NCBI GenBank assembly: GCA_002633005.1
Contig: NMRA01000491.1
Span: 210,374-253,329 of the forward strand
Direction of reading: 5' to 3'
Length of the DNA: 42,956 nucleotides
Source of the DNA: Phoronis australis
Lineage: Eukaryota > Phoronida > Phoronidae
Positions 32,802 to 40,752 of the stretch are shown here, in pieces. A program made the translations under genes and the position numbers. The notes below the pieces were generated by a model. That model worked only from the letters and a program-made list of their open reading frames with translations, was not told the DNA's origin and searched no databases. Positions within the stretch are counted from its first letter, which is position 1. The number at the start of each line of letters is the position of its first letter.

Positions 32802-34264
32802 AGGAGAATGCCACCAAAAAATCAACCTATTTTATATCAATTTAGATCGAGTAGTTCTACTCGATGACGGCAGGTTCGGTTGCGTTACCTGACACCTGAC
32901 GGCAGCCGGAGGTGTTGAAATTATCCAATGACGTAATTGGTTTCACACGCAGTCTGTTCAGCAGTTCACAACACGAGTTTGTGGTGTCAGCTTATCGCTT
33001 GAATTCATCGTTTGACACAAACTTCGATGTAAAACCCTTAAAAATACACCGAGTTCTTATAAAAACGTGTTTTATATTTCGCTGTTTAAGTGTTACGGAT
33101 TTACTGGTAGTGGACACATCGTAGCCTAAAAAGTTCGGCAGGTCAATTTACCAAGGCCCGTTGCAGGAGTTTGGGATCTGTTCGGGGATAAATTCGAAGT
33201 ATTCTTCCTTGAAATACAGACAGGAGAACCTAGATCTGTGTTGTTTATACTTGTGATTTTTTGAGTTCTAAACACACAAAACGCTTGTTATCCCGGCCAG
33301 TGGCTCGGAAGCCGATCAGGCCCGTCGCAGCTTGAGTTGGAAACTAAACCTCCAGTCACGAAAAGACTATAATGTTGAGCCAAAGAAATAATGTGCACGT
33401 AATTATTTATGTGAATTAGCCACGAAACTGAAAATCTATTTACTTGTCGGGGGCCGCGAAGTCGGGTTCCCCTTCCACATACCGTCAGGGCAAAGGTTGT
33501 ACAGTAACAATGATTTGAATAATGTATTTCAAAGATTTTCCTAACGAGTAATTGTTTCACGACAGCTTTCTGTCAGCAAACACTGAATTAGCATGCGCTC
33601 ACACGGCCTCGGTGCCCGGTCAATTACCTTTGTTGCCGGTCACGCAATGGTTGGCTAGGATCATTTTAAGATGAGAATAATGCATTTTGAAACAGAACGA
33701 AGAATAATAAACGTCTCAGTTCATAGCAACTCGCCCGGCGCCAATCCCGACTTAGTCCGATACTTCACCGTGACTGGTCGGATCGTGGGTTTCACAGGCT
33801 ATCAATTCGAATCGGAATACACTGATCAAGAAAAGCGCCGTGAACATGCACAGGCAACGAATCATACGGATAGTTATTTGGTAAGACGGAATTCGTCAGA
33901 AAAATCACTGTCGACGAAATGCCGTCCAACGACAAGGAGATGTTTCACGGCCTCATACTTGCTATTAACATTCTTCATTACCGCGAGCCACTTCGTAATC
34001 ATTTCGGGCTCTCGAGGAAGTCGAAAAAACGATATACCCGCCTTCTTCGCGGCTTCATAGTTCGGACAAGCGGGAACAATGTACCGCGACATAGCGGCAT
34101 TCAATCTGCCGACGAACCACTGACGTCGCTGCGTCGTTTCTCACCTTCCTCACAGGTTAACGCGACACCTCTCGGCAAGGTGAGGTCGACCGTATAAGAG
34201 GCGATGACGATATAGACCGATTAAGACGGTAAAAAAGACTAATTAAATCGGGTGGCATTCTTCT
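32802..34264 (-). mobile_element. TTAA-flanked THAP-bearing DNA transposon (Kolobok-like), copy 2
   Basis: Ends AGGAGAATGCCACC (32802-32815) and GGGTGGCATTCTTCT (34250-34264), flanked by perfect TTAA at 32798-32801 and 34265-34268. On the minus strand it aligns with copy 1 at 12953-14304. It is about 110 bp longer because of extra or alternative internal sequence around 33340-33590. A THAP exon lies near 33874-34092, and the subterminal palindrome is at 32846-32865. It has no visible DDE catalytic domain and so is a non-autonomous derivative. Divergence between the two copies shows they are not a recent segmental duplication. Confidence 0.78.
33874..34092 (-). pseudogene. Broken THAP zinc-finger exon, copy 2
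   Basis: The start codon is kept: ATG at 34090-34092 gives MSRYIVPACPNYEAAKKAG, with the THAP beginning at the very N-terminus as is usual. The first zinc Cys is replaced by Tyr (codon 34081-34083). It continues ISFFRLPREPEMITKWLAVM and, in the same frame, GRHFVDSDF, where the Cys of the C-x2-H pair has been lost. The frame then ends at 33874. Zinc binding would fail although the frame is open. Copy 1 keeps both missing Cys residues but has lost the ATG and the frame. Confidence 0.78.
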
Positions 34265-34268
34265 TTAA

Positions 34269-34935
34269 CTTATAGTCTGTATTATTGATAAATAGTATTA
34301 GACCCTGAAGATCGTGATTACATTATGTAAACACACAGCTCAACAGCTGCATTAAGTTTAAATAGCGTCCACACAGCCTCCAAACCTAGCGATAACTCAT
34401 CCCAGGAGTAACGTTTTCTAGGATGGTTCTGCGCCAGTGTGAACGGCACTTCTTATTCAATGTCATCTGCGCTGGAACGCGTACACCGGAAGTCAAGCAG
34501 CTATGACTGATGATCAGGGTAGAGTTTAATGACGCTAGTACCTCGTTAAAAACCAAGGTCGCGAGACAGTTCGCGAGATGTTGCTGTGTGTGAGAGCACA
34601 TGATTTTGACTAGATTTTACTCACCGCCAAATAGCTACAATTGACCTCTACCTAGTTCTAGACCTACATTGTGTACAGGTGAGTGTCACGATCGGCCATT
34701 TTATCATGATTTCTCGTGTGAATTTAATCCTACTTTTTGATATCCAAAGAAAACTAACAACATCTGACACTGCATACAACACCAACAATTCTAAAAAAAC
34801 ACAGTGTAGTATTTACAGTTACATGTAGGTTATAAACGAGAAGGCAGCCAGGCAATAAGTGCTACTGGATACTTCCATTCCGCCTGAAGTTTAAAATGAG
34901 AACAACATTCGTACAGCGGGTGAAAAAATCTAAGG
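34269..34935. other. No gene recognised
   Basis: No exon, repeat or element end recognised. Confidence 0.45.
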
Positions 34936-35076
34936 TGCGTTCCGTATAAGCAAGAAATCTAAAAACTCAAGATCACGCAAGTCTTCGCAATACGCGATGA
35001 ATTACAAGCGAAGCACGTGATCAAATTAAAATTAGTTTTTTTCTCGTGAGTGTCCTATGTCTATGTACGGAACGCA
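34936..35076. mobile_element. MITE with TGCGTTCCGTA ends
   Basis: TGCGTTCCGTA at 34936-34946 and its exact inverse TACGGAACGCA at 35066-35076. A third terminus, TGCGTTCCGTAGACGCGAG, starts at 35085, which suggests a second, truncated copy back to back. The interior (CACGCAAGTCTTCGCAATACGCG) resembles the core of the GTTCAGTAACGCTA elements. Confidence 0.6.
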
Positions 35077-35248
35077 GTACTAGTATGCGTTCCGTAGACG
35101 CGAGAATTTGTACCGAGGTCTATCGCAGGCTGGTAAAGAACTACACTGACGGTCGATCGACTATAACCCAACGCACAGAGTATCTACTCAGCTTCCAAAT
35201 GACGATGATCCTTCTTCTTGTAACGGCAAGATTTTTTCCTTTCATAGC

Positions 35249-35608
35249 CTAAAGTATAGCACAAATAGAACTGTATTCTTTCGATCCTCCATAAGATCGC
35301 GAAGCTGTGTTATCAGGCGACGAAAGCTTACGCTTGGTGCTCGGACCAGGGAGTTCCTGTTGCTTTTTCGTGATGCGTGGGGCTAAAGACTTCCGGATAC
35401 CTGTAAGATCTCGTTTCTTTTTCTCTTTACGGATAGTTTTCTTTTTATTAAATTTAGTCTCGTTTCCAGAGTCCATGCTGAAAAACGAAGAAAGAGATTC
35501 TCTGACAGTATCGACGTTATCGTCTTCGAGATCCTGCTGTTGCTGCTCTGAACAGTTGACGGACGGCTGCAGCGCCATCGGCAAAGTAGCTTTGACGGTG
35601 CTCTGCAT
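35249..35608 (-). CDS. Terminal exon of unknown protein ending in a CaaX box
   Basis: Minus-strand exon starting after TTGGTATTTCAG (AG at 35609-35610) and open for 119 codons to TAG. It contains an acidic-glutamine stretch (SEQQQQDLEDDNVD), RESLSSFFSMDSG, a strongly basic tract (NKKKTIRKEKKKRDLTGIRK, then STKRK), and the last residues SSICAIL. A C-terminal Cys-Ala-Ile-Leu is a CaaX box. Leu at the last position favours geranylgeranylation, and the upstream basic tract would help membrane binding or act as a nuclear signal. The frame joins the exon at 35861-35959 without a phase change across a 252 bp GT-AG intron. Family not recognised. Lamins also end in CaaX after basic tails, but no lamin rod or tail domain is visible. 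Confidence 0.5.
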   Translation of the reverse strand: MQSTVKATLPMALQPSVNCSEQQQQDLEDDNVDTVRESLSSFFSMDSGNETKFNKKKTIRKEKKKRDLTGIRKSLAPRITKKQQELPGPSTKRKLSSPDNTASRSYGGSKEYSSICAIL

Positions 35609-35860
35609 CTGAAATACCAAGTCGAATGTGATGATTTTTTGCGGTACGATGCATAACGCACTTTCCACACGTAGACAAGGGACCATTGTCCACATACTAA
35701 GATTATCTTACAAGATTTTTTTCAGGTTGATAGTGTTTCGGGAGAGGCGTTGCTGACGGAATGAGAGGTTTCATGATTCATTCACTCCATAATGCTGTTT
35801 TAACGTATTAAAATACGTCACGTTAAGTAATTCTGCCGTAGGTAAACCTGATTAACTTAC

Positions 35861-35959
35861 TATAATTTCAAGCGAACCGCGCTTCTCTTGGACCAGTATG
35901 CTGTGGGATGAATTAGGAGTTTCTGTTTTGGCGTCTCGAACTGCAGCAAAGTTCATGAT
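35861..35959 (-). CDS. Internal 99 bp exon of the CaaX-ending gene
   Basis: Bounded by an excellent acceptor (CAACATTTCTTTACAG, AG at 35960-35961) and a consensus donor GTAAGTT (35854-35860). Its 33 codons read IMNFAAVRDAKTETPNSSHS followed by ILVQEKRGSLEII. Length divisible by three with phase 0 at both ends lets it splice cleanly onto the exon at 35608. Upstream exons must lie at higher coordinates, beyond the AT microsatellite, but I cannot identify them. A possible further acceptor TCTCTACTTACAG is seen near 36260 on the minus strand. Confidence 0.5.
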
Positions 35960-36144
35960 CTGTAAAGAAATGTTGAAATTAGGAAACACTGAATTTTCAA
36001 ATGGTGAAGTCATTAATGTCGAAGTGTGCGAGGATGGCGTTTGTCCTTTATCAGTTACACAGGCATTCGTACTTTCGTTTATAATGTAAACAGCATCTCT
36101 GAGAAATGTTAACAGTGAAACGACGGCACATCTAGAAGCGGAAA

Positions 36145-36146
<2 letters not shown>

Positions 36147-36200
<54 letters not shown>
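36147..36200 (+). repeat. (AT)27 microsatellite
   Basis: 54 bases of uninterrupted AT dinucleotide, likely variable in length and prone to cruciform formation. It sits in the presumed intron upstream of the CaaX-ending exons. Confidence 0.97.
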
Positions 36201-36202
<2 letters not shown>

Positions 36203-36324
36203 CAACAACTGTACACAAATAATTGTGCTTTCCCTGAAAAACACGAGTTCTCTATTCTGTAAGTAGAGACAGTTTTCATTGTTATAGGCCGGCAAACGGA
36301 CCTTCCGGAATTTTCTCGTGAATA

Positions 36325-36595
36325 AAATCTCTTTCTAAAGATTTCCCAGCCCCTTTATTAGACTTTGGCACCGTGTTAAAGATTTTCTAGCCCTTAGTTT
36401 TTATTTTCCCACCCTTTATTAAAGATTGTCCCGCCCTTTTAATTTTCCTGCTTTTTCTTTAAAGATTTTCCCGCTCTTTTGTCAATATTTCCCGTCCTGT
36501 TTCCCGCGCTTTTATTAGATTTTCCCGCCTTCTTAAACATTTTCCCGCCTTCTTAAAGATTTACCACTCCACTTTTAAGATTTTTCCCGCCCAAT
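36325..36595 (+). repeat. Degenerate TTTCCCGCC-rich minisatellite
   Basis: About a dozen imperfect head-to-tail copies of a ~20 bp word near AAAGATTTTCCCGCCCTTTT. The repeat core TTTCCCGCC and variants (TTTCCCACC, TTTCCCGCT, TTTCCCGTC) recur throughout. Unit length varies from about 16 to 27 bp. The core equals an E2F-type binding word, but that may be coincidental. Confidence 0.8.
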
Positions 36596-37308
36596 ATATT
36601 TGGTTTGCTTCTCAAATATGCATTTGATTCTTTTGGAGGGCCAAAATTGAGATTCCAAAATTTAAGTTTGAGGCATCTTGCATGCATACGTTGCTATGGA
36701 GACTGTAGGCAGTTGTGCGATTTTGGTAAGATATCCTACTTCTAGAGCGTCATACGATATGAAGAAGGATAATTGCATATACCCTTTATGTTTTTGTAGA
36801 GCTAAGATCATTATAGGCACAGACACAAACTAAGGTACGAAGGTTGGGTCGTCAATCCCTACCATCATACATACTATCAAAGAAATACGTAAATGTTTGT
36901 CTGGTTCACTCGTGGACGTGCACTTAAAAGCGTTGATAACAGCACAGCTTTTACGTGACGTTTGCGTTTCATAACCTAAGCATGTAACACCAGGGTAGTT
37001 TCCCAGCCAAAGGTGATTCCCGTACAATAGCAGGTATCCGTGCGAAGCACGGGTTCCAGTAGCGTGGTTTTGAGAGTATATCAAAAGCCTTTTTGACATC
37101 GTTGCTTGTAGTGCAGCTTTTGACCATGGGTTACAACGAAAGAAGGCAAAGACTATGGCCCAAAATCAGGGTCTGTAGTTATGATTTTGGTTTTCGGAGC
37201 TTTCATTGTGTGACTGCTTAAAAAATCTTATCCATGCGAAGTTCAGTTTCACGGCAATGTAGAATAATCGTTGTCTACAAGCGTTAAGTAATGAGAGACA
37301 TGCCTCCC
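36596..37308. other. No gene recognised
   Basis: Contains a small hairpin CGTGCGAAGCACG near 37040. No exon recognised. Confidence 0.45.
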
Positions 37309-37424
37309 ATTCAGTAACGCTAAAAAGCAAAACTTCGCAAGATTACGTGAGATATTGCCGTGCATTTCAAATTAGAACACGTGACTTTGACTAGGTTTTA
37401 GCTAGGTCCTAGCGTCTACTGAAC
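37309..37424 (-). mobile_element. MITE of the GTTCAGTAACGCTA family, decayed copy
   Basis: Inverse-oriented relative of 25056-25196. Left end ATTCAGTAACGCTA and right end TAGCGTCTACTGAAC. Shared interior in reverse: CTTCGCAAGATTACGTGAGATATTGCCGTGCAT and CTAGCTAGGTCCTAGCG-like words. Confidence 0.65.
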
Positions 37425-37978
37425 GCACGCGTGATCATTTAAACAAAGTTGAGAATTCTTGGCTTAAAAATATACAAAAACTTGCGTGTTTATCGCATTT
37501 CACCACAGAATGCATGGTAGTTAGAAATGCATCACAACCATGACTCAAAATTTAGCAAAAAGTACGCAATATTATGGCAAATGCGGGGATCTTATCACTC
37601 ATCATATTTATTTGGGAACATTGATTTTAAAAGATTTGAAAACATACTAGCGTGTTATATGAAGTCTTCGATACACGTCGCTGCAAAATATTTTAAAATT
37701 CATTTAGAACAGTACCAATAATATGCCCGTACATGTATGAACCTTTATATATTATAAGTCGATCTTGTGCACGCGAAGAGCCATTTAAGTGGCTCACCCT
37801 AGAGACCAGAGCCTGCATTTGTTACCAATCTGTTTCCTTGGACACCCCGGCCAACTGAAGGATACTAATTTTCTAAAATTATGGCAGAGGGAAAACGTGA
37901 CGGTCAATTTTTTCATCAAGTCAACGGAAGTGTCATACGTTTGGTAAATGTGCGATCATCGTTCGGTAAAACTAAACC
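37425..37978. other. No gene recognised
   Basis: AT-rich, with no supported exon or repeat. Confidence 0.45.
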
Positions 37979-38213
37979 TTAGACTTTATCCCATACGCGT
38001 TGAATCAGTTGAGTGCAATACGGCCATGTATTCACCTCCCGCACTACTTCAACAGTGCCCTCTGACATGGAAAGTTCAAAAGGTAGCCGGTCGATGTCTA
38101 CTCGACGTTGTATTTGCGCGTTAGGATGCAAGTTTTCTCTAGTAAAAGAAACATTTTTAAATGTGACGATTATGTACGCCACTCTCGGTACGTTTTGTGT
38201 ATTTATATGACAG
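37979..38213 (-). CDS. Candidate terminal exon of an unidentified protein
   Basis: A minus-strand frame of about 77 codons ending in TAA at 37979-37981. It reads NTQNVPRVAYIIVTFKNVSF, TRENLHPNAQIQRRVDIDRL, and later SEGTVEVVREVNTWPYC and IQRVWDKV. It looks like a beta-rich protein segment but I do not recognise it, and no ATG opens it, so it would need an upstream exon. Parts recur nearby: the TFKxVSFTRENL segment on the plus strand at 38388-38440, and the TQNVPRVA segment again on the minus strand at 38600-38625. The three pieces look like a rearranged, partly duplicated exon. Real gene, gene fragment and transposon-carried exon are all possible. Confidence 0.35.
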
Positions 38214-38387
38214 TTCTATCTCAGTTTTCAATTGATAATTGATATACCGTCTGAAACTCAGGCGCCGATTCCTCGGTAACTACAATATCAAATATTGTTG
38301 TTTATTAACTATTATCAGGACATGTTACAAGTTCAATGCACAGTTACCCTTTTTCATCTTTGTTACCTCTTTTAAAGTAATAAATCA

Positions 38388-38440
38388 TTACATTTAAAAC
38401 TGTTTCTTTTACTAGAGAAAACTTGCAACTTAACGCGCAA
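38388..38440 (+). repeat. Inverted partial copy of the exon at 37979-38213
   Basis: ATTTAAAACTGTTTCTTTTA and the following ~35 bases match the minus strand of about 38100-38160 at roughly nine of ten positions. Translation FKTVSFTRENLQLNAQV parallels FKNVSFTRENLHPNAQI, then stops. Confidence 0.65.
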
Positions 38441-38599
38441 GTACATACATATAGGATGTGATCCGCCACGCGAACAGTCTGAGTGAAGTATTTAAAAAAT
38501 CTGCCGAAAAAATGAAAAAACTTAGGAATTCGAAGCGCATGGGGTAAATGCGGTCTGTCGGTACGCGGAATATTGTCTCGTGGGATATTACTTCATCTA

Positions 38600-38625
38600 C
38601 GCCACTCTCGGTACGTTTTGTGTAT
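38600..38625 (+). repeat. 26 bp direct repeat of 38174-38199
   Basis: ACGCCACTCTCGGTACGTTT TGTGTA occurs at both places without change, in the same orientation, 426 bp apart. Confidence 0.8.
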
Positions 38626-38639
38626 GCCCTGTCACGTGA

Positions 38640-39506
38640 CTATCGGCATGGATCTGTGCAAGTCATCTCGAGCCGTTACCTGAGGCGATTGAGAGAATCT
38701 GCTTTTTCTCAATTTTTACAATCAATGTAGGATCTACGCTTTCGGGAGCAGGGGCAGTATTATAAGGAGATGGAGGCAGTACTTTGAAACAAAAAACGTG
38801 TGTGAGTTCAGAAGCAAGGTAAATTACCGTCCGCTCTCATTGGCTTCATAATCCTTACGCTTAGCACAGGCAGAGAACAACGAACCCATCTCGTCGTCCC
38901 AAGTGAAAGGCAGTCATGGGGAACAGTTGTACGAATTAGAGGCTAGTTCATCATTGCACTAGCTTGTCACGGCGGGTTACTTCAGATGCTGACTGGGCGT
39001 CTTGGGAATTTCTTGTGTTTTGCGAAAACCAAGATCACTAAAAAGGGATACGAATAAACTGACTTTGTTTTGGAAAGGGGAAAGACGGCACTGAATAAAG
39101 TTATCTTTTTATACCTGAACATAGTTTAAAGTGGCTAAAAGCGCAGAGAGTAGTTTGATACATTGAATTGTGTATTCGATTCAAATTCCGATTTCAATCA
39201 CTTACCCGTTACAGATTGCTTATTGATGGCAATGACCATTCACTGTACACTCCATCGCGGTCCAGTATGGAACTGATTGACACTGTCTTACTGGACCATT
39301 CAAATGGTTGCTATGGACATGCGAAGTCTAATTTGTCAATTCCCTCAGTGGGTTGCCTTGTCATAGTAGTTCATAGCATCAATAGTTGGGTATGCCTCCG
39401 TCTCATTCCCGGTAGTCGTTCTCACCCAGGTGTCTCATTTTTGTCTACTGTTGGCACCCCCTCCTTTTCCAGCCGTGGCAATAGGCACTGCTAATTGAAA
39501 GGTTAA
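38640..39506. other. No gene recognised
   Basis: A 108-codon plus-strand frame (39168-39494) has no recognisable motif or splice support and is not called. Confidence 0.4.
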
Positions 39507-39650
39507 TAGACGGACCTAGGGGGAAGAACAGGGGTCCGCCTCTCCATATACGCAACCCAAACTGCATGCCGTTTAAAAGCTAACGCGAACCTTTTATTCG
39601 AAAATTATGGTTTAGATCAGTTCCCTTAAGACATTCTAGATCCACCACTG
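39507..39650. mobile_element. Possible small hAT-like MITE
   Basis: Left GACGGACCTAGG (39509-39520) and right TCTAGATCCACCACTG (39635-39650) are imperfect inverses and resemble the CAGTGGCGGATCTAGG end of the two hAT-like elements. About 144 bp, non-coding. Confidence 0.4.
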
Positions 39651-40253
39651 GAATTTCGAAGTTGATGCAATTGTTTCTTGGATAACTACGTGAGCAAGAT
39701 GCTGTTTAAATATCTTCGCTGTACTTTAATTCAGATCATCGCATACTGTTATTCAAGTTTATGACGAACAGTTATAAATAAAATATAATTCTCCAAAATC
39801 CATTCGGGCTCTAGCATACGGGGTATAACGACTTCGCCATCTATATTTATTTATGACTTTATTTAGACTCGTGCGCTAGTTGCGATAATAATATGCATAT
39901 AGGCACATGCGCCAAAAATTCGCGTAGGGTACATGCCGACTTAAAAAGGCCCAGGGTCACCCCTTAGGGTAAGACCAACCAAAAAGAACACTTTGCTTGA
40001 AAATCGTCCAATTTTGGGAGGCTTTCGCAGTTCATTGTATTTTTTTGGTGCGGCTGTATTGTTTCTGAAAATAACATTGCATCCGCAACATCAAGCAATT
40101 AAGATGCATTATCAAGTAAACAACACACGCGGGGAATAATTATTCGGTTATTACGACGTGTGAGACTTTGTTTACTAACAAGAGAAAAAGATACCGATAA
40201 TATTTTCTTTAGGGAATTCAGTTGAAAGCCATGGAGTAGTTTACCTATGTTGC
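39651..40253. other. No gene recognised
   Basis: No supported exon or repeat. Confidence 0.45.
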
Positions 40254-40472
40254 CTAGCAACACATAAATGTCGCGTTACGTTTGCAATCTATGTCTTTTG
40301 CGTTCGGAATTAAAATGCTATCACAACCTGACAGCACTTGGGCTTGAGTATTTGCATTGTAGTTACTGCACCTAACAAGTACAACCAACATAGCAATTGC
40401 AAGCAGATCATGGGATTTTGCAGAAACTTTAATATTACACATTTTTAGCATTTCTGTAGGAGCAGATGGCAT
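40254..40472 (-). CDS. Possible small secreted cysteine-containing peptide
   Basis: A 72-codon frame with ATG at 40470-40472. A hydrophobic core LLAIAMLVVLV follows Lys-rich residues, as in a signal peptide, and the remainder has three Cys positions ending in CC (GCD...DCK...MCC) plus a possible N-glycosylation NAT. No promoter, splice site or homologue is recognised, and a frame this short could be chance. No function is inferred. Confidence 0.15.
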   Translation of the reverse strand: MPSAPTEMLKMCNIKVSAKSHDLLAIAMLVVLVRCSNYNANTQAQVLSGCDSILIPNAKDIDCKRNATFMCC

Positions 40473-40752
40473 GAATTACGGAGGTTGACAACATGACTGT
40501 TTAAATTGTCGCTCCTGATCACTGTTTGGACAATCTTCATTTTAATGGGATACCTTAACCTGTTTTTGTCATTTCTTTGACCAGTCCCTGTTCTAATCCC
40601 ACTAATCATATTTTAAACCCATCGTCCAGTCTCATTTATTTTGTGACTGTCATTGTTATAAACATGAAACCACTTGCCCGTTGCTGAGATTGGAGGTGAT
40701 TCGAGGGTATGGGAAGACTTGTCAGTCAGTTCATTGTTGACCGAGACCAGGC
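40473..40752. other. Unique flank of the satellite
   Basis: Unassigned sequence leading up to the first satellite unit. Confidence 0.4.

Noticed and set aside
36325-36595. Possible CRISPR-like array of short repeats
   Set aside because: Units are imperfect, contiguous and of variable length, without unique spacers, and the genome is animal.
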